Assembly (NCBI RefSeq): GCF_030690345.1
Contig: NZ_JAUYGV010000007.1
Span: 1-64,000 of the forward strand
Source: Rheinheimera sp.
GTDB taxonomy: Bacteria; Pseudomonadota; Gammaproteobacteria; Enterobacterales; Alteromonadaceae
Direction of reading: 5' to 3'
Length of the DNA: 64,000 nucleotides
Position 1 is the first letter of the stretch. The number at the start of each line of letters is the position of its first letter. The position numbers and the translations under genes are program-made. The notes beneath the pieces were generated by a model. That model was not told the origin of the DNA and searched no databases. It saw only the letters and a list, made by a program, of their open reading frames with translations. Below, one piece after another: positions 10,997 through 19,226 of the stretch.

Positions 10997-12622
10997 ATGC
11001 TGAACAACTACTCTGTAAAAAGCCGTCTGACAGTGTTGGCGGCTGTGCCACTGGTAATACTGTTGATAGTTACCTGGGTTGCATTGCAAGAGATGCAACT
11101 ACTTAATCGTGGTATCAATAGCTTGTATATTGACCGGGTAAAACCGTTGCAGCAAATTAAGCAAGTCTCAGACGCTTATGCGGTTACGGCAGTAGACACA
11201 CTGCATAAATATCGCGGGCAAATACAAGACAGTGTTACTGCAGCTGCAAATCTCAATCAAGCGTTGTCCAGTGCTGAAAAGGCATGGCAAGCCTACAAGC
11301 AAACCGAACTTACATCAGAAGAGAGCAGTTTGGTTGCCGATGCAGAGCAAAAAATGGCCCCGTTTTTGGCGGCAATCGAAGGGTATCAGGTTGCGATCCG
11401 TGATAACAGTTTGCGTGCCGGCAATGCCGAAGCGTTTAATCAGGCGCTGTATCAGGTCGCCGATCCACTCAGTAGTGCACTGGATAAACTGATTGTGTTA
11501 CAGCTGATCGAGGCCGATAGATTTCGCCAGCAGGCGCAGCAGCAATATGACAGCTTTCAATTATTATTTGGTGTTGTTCTCGTTGTTGTATTTGCAGGAC
11601 TTGGCCTGCTGGGTTGGTTTATTTATCGCTCCATCCAACATCCATTACGGTTATTGCAAAACAGCATTGTCACTGTTGGCAATGATCTGGATCTGCGTGT
11701 TCGGGCTGATGTATGCGGCAAAGACGAAATTGCAGCAACATCACGGGCACTAAATGCCACTCTGCAACGGTTGCAGCAGTTTTTTACTGAGCTGGGGCAA
11801 GCGATTACCCAATTGGCTGCGGCATCAGAGGAAATGAGCCATGTCAGTGAACAAGTCAGCAGCACTGCAATGGAGCAGGAGCAAAAAGCGAATTTAATTG
11901 CCACTGCTGTCACACAAATGTCTGCAGCAATCCAGGAAGTGGCTAACAGTGCTTTGCGCACTTCAGAACAAGCAAATGAAGCAGATGGCTACTCGCAGGA
12001 TGGCTTTGACCGGGTAATGCAGAACATGCGATCTATTGAGCAGTTGGCTGTGACGCTGACAGATGCAGGTAAGGTTATCGGCCACCTGAATACAGAATCG
12101 GAAAAAATAACCCAGGTATTGGCAGTAATACGCACTATTGCTGAACAAACCAATCTGTTGGCATTAAATGCTGCTATTGAGGCGGCACGTGCCGGTGATG
12201 CCGGGCGCGGTTTCGCTGTGGTTGCCGATGAGGTAAGGCAGTTGGCTACTAACACCCAAAAAGCAACAGAGTCCATCAAAGGGATGATAGATAACCTGCA
12301 AAGCTCATCGAAGCAGGCGGTCAGCTCTATGGATGACTCAAAACGTTATGCAGAGACCAGTGTTGATAATGCAAATGGCGCGGCAACGGTGATTGAGCAG
12401 ATTAAAAACGCTGTCGGCGCTATTGTTGATATGAATGTGCAAATCTCCACTGCTACCGAACAGCAAACCATAGTGGCTGAAGATATCAGTAAAAATATCA
12501 GTGAGTTTACTGTCAGTATCAGTGAAGTAACACACAGCGCGAAGCAAAGCGCAGAGGCCAGCGATATGCTGGCTCAACTGGCGGCTAAATTGCAATCTCA
12601 GGCTGCGGTTTTTAAGGTTTAG
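10997..12622 (+). CDS. Methyl-accepting chemotaxis protein (four-helix-bundle sensor type)
   Basis: The order is TM1 (residues 11-30), a periplasmic region of about 150 residues that looks helical like 4HB sensors, TM2 (about 184-208), a HAMP domain and a signalling coiled coil. The conserved hairpin tip, [20 protein letters not shown], is near residue 378 and binds CheA/CheW. The ligand is unknown. The ATG at 10997 with GAGG upstream places TM1 at the N-terminus; an upstream TTG would only add ten polar residues. A terminator follows. It is an isolated receptor, not in a che operon. Confidence 0.93.
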   Translation: MLNNYSVKSRLTVLAAVPLVILLIVTWVALQEMQLLNRGINSLYIDRVKPLQQIKQVSDAYAVTAVDTLHKYRGQIQDSVTAAANLNQALSSAEKAWQAYKQTELTSEESSLVADAEQKMAPFLAAIEGYQVAIRDNSLRAGNAEAFNQALYQVADPLSSALDKLIVLQLIEADRFRQQAQQQYDSFQLLFGVVLVVVFAGLGLLGWFIYRSIQHPLRLLQNSIVTVGNDLDLRVRADVCGKDEIAATSRALNATLQRLQQFFTELGQAITQLAAASEEMSHVSEQVSSTAMEQEQKANLIATAVTQMSAAIQEVANSALRTSEQANEADGYSQDGFDRVMQNMRSIEQLAVTLTDAGKVIGHLNTESEKITQVLAVIRTIAEQTNLLALNAAIEAARAGDAGRGFAVVADEVRQLATNTQKATESIKGMIDNLQSSSKQAVSSMDDSKRYAETSVDNANGAATVIEQIKNAVGAIVDMNVQISTATEQQTIVAEDISKNISEFTVSISEVTHSAKQSAEASDMLAQLAAKLQSQAAVFKV

Positions 12623-12629
12623 CCGCTGT

Positions 12630-12654
12630 CAGGCTTGCAACAAAGCCTGCTTTT
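12630..12654 (+). terminator. Terminator of the chemoreceptor gene, overlapping the ffs promoter
   Basis: A 7-bp perfect stem, CAGGCTT (12630-12636) and AAGCCTG (12643-12649), is followed by CTTTT. The left arm and loop contain the -35 box of the SRP RNA promoter. Confidence 0.7.
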
Positions 12655-12663
12655 GCGCATAAT
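12635..12663 (+). promoter_or_regulatory. Sigma-70 promoter of the SRP RNA gene
   Basis: TTGCAA (12635-12640), a 17-base spacer and CATAAT (12658-12663) make a near-consensus promoter. The predicted start near 12670 would leave a 5' leader of about 24 bases ahead of the mature 4.5S RNA, similar to the leader that RNase P removes in E. coli. Confidence 0.75.
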
Positions 12664-12693
12664 GCGCGCCTGTTGAGGATTCAGCAGTTCAAT

Positions 12694-12803
12694 GGTAACC
12701 CCATTGGTCCTCTCGCAATACTAGTAGGCGAACCTGGTCAGGTCCGGAAGGAAGCAGCCACAGTTTATGACGTATGTGCCGGGATGTGGCTGGTGGGGTT
12801 GCC
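12694..12803 (+). ncRNA. ffs: 4.5S signal recognition particle RNA
   Basis: This RNA pairs with Ffh to target membrane proteins to the translocon. The highly conserved apical part is present: GGTCAGGTCCGGAAGGAAGC followed by AGCCA and then GTGTGCCGGGATGTGGCTGG-like descending strand bases. The ends GGTAACCCCAT and GGTGGGGTTGCC pair with G-U wobbles, giving a 110-base hairpin like the 114-base E. coli RNA. The ends are set from this pairing and may be off by a few bases. On the opposite strand the 3' end of a DUF2496 gene overlaps it. Confidence 0.95.
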
Positions 12804-12953
12804 ACCCAAATTCCGCTTCTGTGTAAAATCCCGTGTCACAATTTCCAGCGCCTGTAACACTGTATCGGTGTCAATCTGCTGTTGCTCTAACAGCATAATT
12901 AAATCGACCGCCAGTTTAATATACTCAGGCGCCTGTTCCAGTTTTGTTTTCAC
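12765..12953 (-). CDS. DUF2496 (YbaM-type) small protein
   Basis: The segment [20 protein letters not shown] and the following [12 protein letters not shown] closely resemble E. coli YbaM, a 53-residue protein of unknown function. The GTG at 12953 gives [10 protein letters not shown], which lines up with the E. coli start; a GTG at 12962, directly after the comFB stop, is possible. Either way it is probably co-transcribed with comFB. The last 13 or so codons ([13 protein letters not shown]) are antisense to ffs and look unrelated to the family, so this tail is probably a read-through extension of the ancestral C-terminus. Confidence 0.75.
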   Translation of the reverse strand: MKTKLEQAPEYIKLAVDLIMLLEQQQIDTDTVLQALEIVTRDFTQKRNLGGNPTSHIPAHTS

Positions 12954-12962
12954 AGCGTGCAC

Positions 12963-13223
12963 TCAGGCATTACTATCCAAAAATTGCCGCGCCCGTGCTA
13001 CTGCTTCTTTTACTTTCATCTGCATTTCAAAACGCTCGCTTTGCGGCAGGTAAAACGCCATATCTACTTCATAGCGGATATAACGCGGTGGCAACAGGTT
13101 TAGGGAAATACAGCACAGATCGGCAAGGTATTCGGCGTCCTTTTCTTGGTCTAATCCCAGTTCAACAACATGATCCAGCGTAAGTTTTTCGTAATAGTTA
13201 TGGATATCGTCGTCAAGTTTCAT
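12963..13223 (-). CDS. ComFB family protein (late competence development type)
   Basis: The 86-residue product fits the small ComFB family: an N-terminal helix MKLDDDIHNYYEKL, a central block with DLCCISLNLLPPRYIRYEVD, and a basic C-terminal helix. ComFB is named for a Bacillus competence operon, and cyanobacterial members bind cyclic di-GMP; the role in gammaproteobacteria is not established. Two adjacent cysteines (DLCC) could bind a metal. A DUF2496 gene follows without a gap. Two diguanylate cyclases in this window make a second-messenger link possible but unproven. Confidence 0.75.
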   Translation of the reverse strand: MKLDDDIHNYYEKLTLDHVVELGLDQEKDAEYLADLCCISLNLLPPRYIRYEVDMAFYLPQSERFEMQMKVKEAVARARQFLDSNA

Positions 13224-13349
13224 AGTTGCCCCTTAGTGATTAAGTGTCAGCCAAAGCATAATCAGCTTTAGCCGAAAACACCACTGAAAGATTGAGTTAG
13301 CAACAGTGGCTGCTACAATGCGCGCAACAGTGATGACAGAAGAACACTC

Positions 13350-14447
13350 ATGCAAAAAAATACCACTCCTTGCTATTACGGCGATTATCTACAGCTGGAC
13401 AAAATACTGACAGCTCAGGCACCGGAAAGCGCCAAATATGCTGACGAAGCGCATGATGAAACCTTATTTATTATTGTACATCAGGTGTATGAGCTGTGGT
13501 TTAAGCAAATTTTGCATGAACTGAAAGCGGTCATGGAGGTGTTTGCCGGCGCGCAGGTGAGAGATGAACAACTCACCGGTATTGTGCATAAACTTAAACG
13601 GATTATGACGATTCAGCAGTTGATGAATCAGCAGATAGGTGTGATGGAAACCATGACACCACAAGACTTTATGTCATTCCGTGATTACCTGGTACCGGCG
13701 TCTGGTTTTCAGAGTATTCAGTTCAAAATGTTGGAAATTGGTTTGGGCTTAAAAAGCGATTTTCGTATCGATTTTGATAAAAACTCATTTTACAGCCGGC
13801 TGAATGAAAAAGACCGTACTTTCCTGCAGCAACTGGAGCATGAGCCCAGCTTGTTTGAACGCATTGAAAAATGGTTGGAGCGCATGCCGTTTTTAGAACT
13901 GGAGAACTTCAGCTTTTGGCAAATGTATCAGCAAGCCACCGATGCTATGTTGGCAGAAGACAAAAGTACGGTGCAGGCTATTACACAAATTGCGGAACAT
14001 GAACGCGAAATGCAACTGGCCGAAATTGCCCGTACGGCAGAAAAATTCGCTGCCTTACTGGATAAAGATAAGTACGTGCAGTTGCAACAATCCGGCACCT
14101 TTCGCTTAAGTCAACGCGCGATGTTGTCGGCGCTGTTTATTACTTTGTATCAGGAAGAGCCGGTATTTAACCTGCCGTTTCAGTTACTGACTTGTTTAAC
14201 TGAAATTGATGAGTTGTTTACTATCTGGCGCTATAAACATGCCATGATGGTGCAGCGCATGCTGGGTACTAAAATCGGCACCGGTGGTTCATCCGGCCAT
14301 GATTATTTGAAACGGACTACCGAGAAGAACCGTATTTTTACTGATCTGTTTAATATGGCGACGTTTTTATTACCTAAAGCCGACTTGCCGGTGTTACCTC
14401 CGCAGGTAAAACGGCGCTTAGGTTTCTATTTTGCCGGCGAGATCTGA
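13350..14447 (+). CDS. kynA: Tryptophan 2,3-dioxygenase
   Basis: This cytosolic heme enzyme opens the indole ring of tryptophan to give N-formylkynurenine. The N-terminal YYGDYLQLDKIL and IIVHQVYELWFKQILHELKA blocks, the central MTPQDFMSFRDYLVPASGFQ, and IWRYKHAMMVQRMLGTKIGT followed by GGSSG (about residues 291-315, including the expected heme-ligand His) are clear. At 365 residues it is longer than the compact Xanthomonas enzyme (about 300). No kynB or kynU is next to it. Its last 30 bases overlap the 3' end of the opposite deacetylase gene. Confidence 0.93.
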   Translation: MQKNTTPCYYGDYLQLDKILTAQAPESAKYADEAHDETLFIIVHQVYELWFKQILHELKAVMEVFAGAQVRDEQLTGIVHKLKRIMTIQQLMNQQIGVMETMTPQDFMSFRDYLVPASGFQSIQFKMLEIGLGLKSDFRIDFDKNSFYSRLNEKDRTFLQQLEHEPSLFERIEKWLERMPFLELENFSFWQMYQQATDAMLAEDKSTVQAITQIAEHEREMQLAEIARTAEKFAALLDKDKYVQLQQSGTFRLSQRAMLSALFITLYQEEPVFNLPFQLLTCLTEIDELFTIWRYKHAMMVQRMLGTKIGTGGSSGHDYLKRTTEKNRIFTDLFNMATFLLPKADLPVLPPQVKRRLGFYFAGEI

Positions 14448-15356
14448 ACCACACAGCGTAAAAGCAGCTTTAAATAACTGCAGATGCAGTTTTACCAGCG
14501 CAGCAACATTGCGCTGGTAGCCGCCACCAATAACTGCCGCCACCGGAATTGACCTGTCGACACAGCTTTGCAGCACCAGCAAATCCCGCTGGTATAGTGC
14601 CGGAGTGGAAATATTCAGCAAACCCAGTTCGTCAAGCTGATGAATATCCACGCCGGCATCGTACAGGACTAAATCCGGCTGATGCCAATTGAGCAGGCTA
14701 TGCAGGCTTTGTTGTACTGCCTGCAGATAATCGTTGTCGCTGCAGTCTTTTTCTACTGCGATATCCCAATCTGATTGTTGCTTGCGGTAAGGAAAGTTTT
14801 TCCCGCAATGAATGGAGCAGCTGATAATACGCGTCTCGTCACTTAGCATTGCTGCGCTGCCATCGCCCTGATGTACATCTAAATCAATAATCAGTATTTT
14901 ATCCAGCCCTTGGCAAAGCAAGGTTTTTGCCGCCAGCACTAAATCGTTAAACAAACAAAAACCGGAGCCTTCGGCATAAAACGCATGGTGGTAGCCGCCG
15001 CTTAAATGCAGCGCTATACCGCTGGTTAGCGCCGCCTGTGCAGTTTGCAAGGTACCTCCGAGCGAATGCAACGAGCGCTGAAACAATTGCTCAGACCACG
15101 GAAAACCAATACGCCGCATCGCTTTGGCGTCAATACTGCCGTCAGCCAGGCTTTGAATGTACTGCGGGCAATGCACCTGCGCCAACAGCGTTGTGCTGAC
15201 CGGTTCTGACGGCGTAAAAGCACCGGCAGGCACGCCGATACTGCGCAGCTGCTGATACAGCTCACGGTACTTGGTAATGGGGTAGCGATGTAACGGCGGT
15301 AACAGCAGGTCGCTGTAACAGGGGTGGTACAGCATTGCGGGCAGTGGGCTTAGCAT
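14418..15356 (-). CDS. Histone deacetylase superfamily protein (AcuC/HDAC-like)
   Basis: The Zn-dependent deacetylase fold is shown by SGGYHHAF (about residues 119-126, catalytic His pair), DLDVHQGDG (about 156-164) and YDAGVDIH (about 231-238), where the Asp and His residues bind zinc. The 312-residue length fits single-domain bacterial members. Substrates could be acetylated proteins or small amides; the sequence does not decide. It is the last gene of a leftward run dinG-TSUP-priC-HDAC with gaps of 12, 0 and 3 bases, and its 3' end overlaps kynA convergently. Confidence 0.88.
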   Translation of the reverse strand: MLSPLPAMLYHPCYSDLLLPPLHRYPITKYRELYQQLRSIGVPAGAFTPSEPVSTTLLAQVHCPQYIQSLADGSIDAKAMRRIGFPWSEQLFQRSLHSLGGTLQTAQAALTSGIALHLSGGYHHAFYAEGSGFCLFNDLVLAAKTLLCQGLDKILIIDLDVHQGDGSAAMLSDETRIISCSIHCGKNFPYRKQQSDWDIAVEKDCSDNDYLQAVQQSLHSLLNWHQPDLVLYDAGVDIHQLDELGLLNISTPALYQRDLLVLQSCVDRSIPVAAVIGGGYQRNVAALVKLHLQLFKAAFTLCGSDLAGKIET

Positions 15357-15359
15357 GGC

Positions 15360-15899
15360 TTAATTACGCCGCTCCAGTTCCTGAATCTGCTGCTCTATAT
15401 CAAACAGCGCTTTGCGGCAACGGCCTAACCTGGCATGTAGCGCCAGACCGCGCTGTATTGCCTCTGCTGAGTTATCCCGCGCTGCCAGGCTAATCATGTC
15501 TGACAGGCGACGCTCAAATTCCTGGGTGTCACTCAGTTGCTGGTACAGTTGCTGGCTGCCGGCGTTAAACTGTTGTACTAACGCCGCCACTTTGCGGCCT
15601 TTGCTGGTAGGTTTGCGCCGCACATCAACATTACGAAATGCTTGCGTTAAGGCTGCTGTTTGCTCACTCAGGCGCTGTGCCAGGCGTTGTTTGGCTGCCA
15701 TGCTCAGCTTAGCGTCATGCAGATGAGTTAAGTTGCGCTGTGCTTCGGCAACGTAGTCGGTTAAGTGCGGCGAACGACAACTGAATACCGTGCTGTCAAA
15801 CCAGTTCTGTGGTTTACCGGGTAGTTGTTGGCGGTCAATACTTTCAGCTTGTTGGCGTAACTGTTGTAATTGATGGCTCAAAGTGCCCTGTAAGTCCAT
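15360..15899 (-). CDS. priC: Primosomal replication protein PriC
   Basis: PriC helps reload the DnaB helicase at stalled forks independently of PriA. The protein is 179 residues (E. coli 175), highly charged and helical, and its end, EFERRLSDMISLA followed by ARLGRCRKALFDIEQQIQEL, is the recognisable PriC signature. The Cys in LGRCRKAL matches the E. coli pattern. It begins immediately after the TSUP gene ends and is in one run with dinG, which places two replication or repair genes together. Confidence 0.85.
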   Translation of the reverse strand: MDLQGTLSHQLQQLRQQAESIDRQQLPGKPQNWFDSTVFSCRSPHLTDYVAEAQRNLTHLHDAKLSMAAKQRLAQRLSEQTAALTQAFRNVDVRRKPTSKGRKVAALVQQFNAGSQQLYQQLSDTQEFERRLSDMISLAARDNSAEAIQRGLALHARLGRCRKALFDIEQQIQELERRN

Positions 15900-16682
15900 T
15901 TAATTGCTCCAGGCTTGCCAGGCCAAACGCAGTGCTATTGTCATGACCACACAGATAAACACCGGGCGGATAAAGCGGCTGCCAAACTTAATAGCAGAAT
16001 GCGCACCCAGCCAGGCACCAAGCATCAGGCACAAACCCATTGCAATGCCCAGCGCAAAGTTGACATGACCCAGTGCAATAAAGGCAACCAGTGAGAACCC
16101 GTTACTGACAAAATTCATCGTGCGTGCCACACCACAGGTCAGCAGCAGGTTAATGCGGTACATCGCCATGGTCGATACCATCCAGAATGCACCGGCGCCC
16201 GGGCCGGCTATGCCGTCATAAAAACCCAGCGTTAGCCCCTGCATGCGTTGCTGCCAGAACAACTTAGAGTCTTCAGGTGGCAACTGCAACTTGTCATCGG
16301 GCTGCATACGGTTAAACAAGGTGTAAATGGCGGCAAGCAGGATCAGCAATGGCAACACTTTTTCCAACGCTTCTTTACTGATCATGTCTACTACCAGGGT
16401 ACCCAGTACCGCGCCGATGGCAGTAAACAGTAAGCTGCGACGCCAGTACAGTGGGTTAAACAGCCTTTTACGGTAATAAGTCAGTGATGCGGTAAAAGAG
16501 CCAAAGGTTGAAGCCAGCTTATTAGTGCCCAGCACTACATGCGGTGGCAGGCCGGCAGTGAGCAGAGCCGGTACTGTTAACAAGCCGCCGCCGCCGGCAA
16601 TAGCATCGATAAAACCGGCAGCAAAAGCCACAGCGCAGAGGATAAGTAACACAGAGGGTTCTATGGCCAGTTCAGCAAACAA
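15900..16682 (-). CDS. TSUP (TauE/SafE) family transporter, YfcA-like
   Basis: The 260-residue protein has about eight hydrophobic segments and the glycine-rich loops GFIDAIAGGGGLLTVPALL and FYDGIAGPGAGAFWM that mark the two halves of TSUP transporters, which move sulfonates, sulfite or other organic anions across the inner membrane. The E. coli homologue YfcA has no firm substrate. The likely start is a TTG at 16682 with AGGAAAG upstream on the minus strand; no ATG lies near. It begins 12 bases after the dinG stop and abuts priC. Confidence 0.88.
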   Translation of the reverse strand: MFAELAIEPSVLLILCAVAFAAGFIDAIAGGGGLLTVPALLTAGLPPHVVLGTNKLASTFGSFTASLTYYRKRLFNPLYWRRSLLFTAIGAVLGTLVVDMISKEALEKVLPLLILLAAIYTLFNRMQPDDKLQLPPEDSKLFWQQRMQGLTLGFYDGIAGPGAGAFWMVSTMAMYRINLLLTCGVARTMNFVSNGFSLVAFIALGHVNFALGIAMGLCLMLGAWLGAHSAIKFGSRFIRPVFICVVMTIALRLAWQAWSN

Positions 16683-16694
16683 GGTTCTTTCCTG

Positions 16695-18734
16695 CTAATA
16701 CTCAATTTGTCGACGAAACGGCGGCAAGGCATTCAGCATTGCAGCGCCGTAGGATTTAGTCACCAGGCGCCGGTCCAGAATTACTATCCGGCCTTCATCC
16801 TGCTCTTGCCTGAGCAGTCTACCACAGGCCTGCACCAGTTTCTTCGAGGTGGCCGGAATAGTCAGTTGTAAAAAGGCATTACCGCCTTTTTTGCTGATAG
16901 CTTCGGCTAAGGCCTCTTCCAGCGGCGATGTAGGCACGGCAAAAGGTAGCTTGGTGATCACCAGATTGGTTAATAACTTGCCCGGTAAATCCAGCCCTTC
17001 GGAAAAGCTTTGCGTGCCAAACAGAATGCTGGTGCGGTTGTGTTTACTGTTTTCACCATGTAACTGCAACAAAGCCTGGCGTGAGGCTTCGCCCTGCACC
17101 AACAGCGAAAAACCTGTTTTGCGCAGCGCTTCTGCCACCTGCTGCATTTGCCAATACGAAGCAAATAGCACCAAACTGGCCTGATCGTCGGGCAAATACT
17201 GCGGCAGTAAGCTTATCAGCTCGTCAGTATAAGCTTGCTCAGTGGGCTCACATTGCATTTTCGGAATAACAATTTGGCCTTTTTCGGCATAGGCAAAAGG
17301 TGAAACAACCTGCAGCGTTTGTACGCCATCAAACTGGGTTAAGCCAAGATCATACTTAATGTACTGAAACGAATTAAGCGCCGTTAACGTTGCTGAGCAG
17401 AGGATCACGGCGAAGGCATCGTTAAATAACAACTGTTCCAGCTTATTGGCCACGCCAAGCGGGCAGGCATGACCAACTATATACTGGCTTTGGCTTTGCA
17501 GCTCAACCCAGCGTGCCTGGTAGACATTTTTGTCCTGCTCTTGGGCATAAAGTTGCCACAGCGCTTGCTGTTGCTCAAGCTTTTGCCGCAGGTAACTTAA
17601 CTCCTGCAACAGCGCCATACTCTGTTTTAATGGTAACTGTTGCTCAGTAACGTTTTCCTGCAACTGCTGCTGAATCTTCTCTACCTGGGTTAGCGCTTTT
17701 TGGCTTACCTGCGCCAGTTGCTCTGCTTGTTGCTGTAATAACTTGGGCAGGGCAGCGTCGGCGAAGCGGTAGTCGGTTTTCTCGCTAAACCAGCGCGGCT
17801 TAAACTCTGTAACACAACGCTCTACCGGTTTGAGCAAGCTACTGAGTTCATTACAGCTGTCATCAAAACGCAGCAGTTCTTTCATTACCGTGGCCGGTAA
17901 CAGCGTAATCAGTTGTTGTATGGTTTTAGCGGCTTTTTCCAGCCAACTATTATTGTGGGTCAGCTGGGCTTGTGCGGCGAAAAACTCACGTGCGCTGTCC
18001 GGTAAATGGTGTGCTTCGTCGATGATGTACAACGTTTCATCCGGCGGTGGCAGTATGCTGTTGCCGCTGGCTAAATCGGCCAACAGCAGTGCGTGGTTCA
18101 CCACTAAAACATCGGCAGAGCTGACTTCGGCGCGGGCTAAATGAAACGGGCAGTGCAGATGACGCCGGTCTGTTTTACTGCAATGTACCGGGTCGGCCAC
18201 TATGCGTTGCCATAAGGTTTCTGCTAACGGTGTGGCCAGGGTATCTCTGTCACCTAACCACTTACGGTGCTGCCAGTTATCCAGCAAAGCTTGCCAGTCA
18301 AAAGCCGCATCGGCGGCAGTGGTAAACAGTTCAGGATGCTTCTGCTGCTGACGCACCCGCTCGATACAGGCATAGCGTTGCCGCCCTTTTACCAGGCTGA
18401 ATTCAAACAGCAACTTACTGTGCTGCTGGAAAAACGGCAGATCTTTATTTACCAGCTGTTCCTGCAACGCCACGGTAGCGGTGGCAATGACTACTTTTTT
18501 CTTTTGCGCCAATGCATAAGGAATAGCAGCCAGCATATAGGCCAGCGATTTACCGGTACCGGTACCGGCTTCAATTAACCCAATACGCTCATTACGGTGA
18601 TAAGTGCCGGAGATAATTTTTGCCATTTCCGCCACCAGTTGATTCTGTCCCGGCCTGGATTGATAGTTCGGCAGAGCAGTTTTAATGTGTTGATGAATAG
18701 TGCGGATTTGCGTTTTAAGCTGGTCTGTTAACAT
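16695..18734 (-). CDS. dinG: ATP-dependent DNA helicase DinG
   Basis: DinG is an XPD-like 5'-3' helicase that unwinds R-loops and other blocked structures. Walker A EAGTGTGKS is at residues 55-63, the DEAH box (IIDEAHHLPD) near 240, and the final motif QACGRLLRQEQDEGRI near 640. The 679 residues are a little short of E. coli (716). Three of the four usual Fe-S cysteines are visible (Cys123, Cys185, Cys195); the position matching E. coli Cys199 is Asp or Arg. It heads the leftward operon with a TSUP transporter, priC and a deacetylase. Confidence 0.92.
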   Translation of the reverse strand: MLTDQLKTQIRTIHQHIKTALPNYQSRPGQNQLVAEMAKIISGTYHRNERIGLIEAGTGTGKSLAYMLAAIPYALAQKKKVVIATATVALQEQLVNKDLPFFQQHSKLLFEFSLVKGRQRYACIERVRQQQKHPELFTTAADAAFDWQALLDNWQHRKWLGDRDTLATPLAETLWQRIVADPVHCSKTDRRHLHCPFHLARAEVSSADVLVVNHALLLADLASGNSILPPPDETLYIIDEAHHLPDSAREFFAAQAQLTHNNSWLEKAAKTIQQLITLLPATVMKELLRFDDSCNELSSLLKPVERCVTEFKPRWFSEKTDYRFADAALPKLLQQQAEQLAQVSQKALTQVEKIQQQLQENVTEQQLPLKQSMALLQELSYLRQKLEQQQALWQLYAQEQDKNVYQARWVELQSQSQYIVGHACPLGVANKLEQLLFNDAFAVILCSATLTALNSFQYIKYDLGLTQFDGVQTLQVVSPFAYAEKGQIVIPKMQCEPTEQAYTDELISLLPQYLPDDQASLVLFASYWQMQQVAEALRKTGFSLLVQGEASRQALLQLHGENSKHNRTSILFGTQSFSEGLDLPGKLLTNLVITKLPFAVPTSPLEEALAEAISKKGGNAFLQLTIPATSKKLVQACGRLLRQEQDEGRIVILDRRLVTKSYGAAMLNALPPFRRQIEY

Positions 18735-19086
18735 AAAGGTTATGTGTTTTTATACAGTTGTTGAATTGTATACCGATTACCAGAGGTTAGCAAAAACTGT
18801 TAACTAACAAAGTAATCGAAATTTAGTTCCGCCGTGTGTAGATTAAATGATGTAAGGAATATGGATTCTTGTAATCATTATTTTACAGTACGTGAGATGG
18901 CCGATGAGCTCAAAACATACGCATTAACGGCTGCATGCTGGCTTGTCTCGCACAACATTTTGATTTTATAGGTTATATTTTAATGTCGTCGGATGTGATT
19001 ACTGGGTTTGGTTTCAATATGCAGAGTATTTATCGGCCACTGATCAAGCTCGACAGCAGGAATTACAAATTGTTCCGTAAAAGCTG

Positions 19087-19116
19087 TTGACCCTGCTGAA
19101 AAATTACGTTTATTAT
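19087..19116 (+). promoter_or_regulatory. Sigma-70 promoter for the first TonB receptor
   Basis: TTGACC (19087-19092) and TATTAT (19111-19116) are 18 bases apart. The predicted start near 19123 gives an untranslated leader of about 105 bases. Confidence 0.6.
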
Positions 19117-19121
19117 CACTA

Positions 19122-19167
19122 GGCGACAAACCGGAGGTTATCCGGGGTAAACGGAGTGCCAAGCGCC
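19122..19167 (+). promoter_or_regulatory. Structured 5' leader of the TonB receptor mRNA
   Basis: A perfect 5-bp hairpin (CCGGA, loop GGTTA, TCCGG, 19131-19145) is enclosed by GGCG (19122-19125) and CGCC (19164-19167). It sits at the 5' end of the predicted leader. It does not match a riboswitch class that I know; it could stabilise the mRNA or bind a regulator. Confidence 0.35.
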
Positions 19168-19226
19168 GTAAAAGGTTGGTAACTGTTAAAAATAGAATCA
19201 CTAGATAGTGGTCCAGGGAGAATTAC

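Larger units (their letters stand above)
18735..19226 (+). other. 492-base intergenic region between dinG and a TonB receptor
   Basis: This is the longest non-coding stretch. It must hold the divergent dinG promoter and it holds a clear rightward promoter at 19087-19116. An inverted repeat CAGCAGG (19054-19060) and CCTGCTG (19092-19098) spans the -35 box. TAATCATTAT at 18873-18882 matches the right half of a Fur box but the left half is poor. A 36-codon frame from ATG 18861 has AAGGA very close upstream and no recognisable product. The region is visibly AT-rich. Confidence 0.6.

Noticed and set aside
12673-13053. Rightward 126-residue frame across ffs
   Set aside because: It covers the SRP RNA and the antisense of two real small genes, with no family likeness.
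18864-18882. Fur-box-like TAATCATTAT
   Set aside because: Only about 14 of 19 positions fit and it is over 200 bases from the visible receptor promoter.
18861-18971. A 36-codon rightward frame in the dinG-receptor gap
   Set aside because: AAGGA is only two bases from the ATG, the product is not recognisable and codon pattern is unlike neighbours; kept only as a note.
18980-19201. A 73-residue leftward frame in the same gap
   Set aside because: It runs through the predicted promoter and structured leader, lacks a ribosome site and looks like no family.
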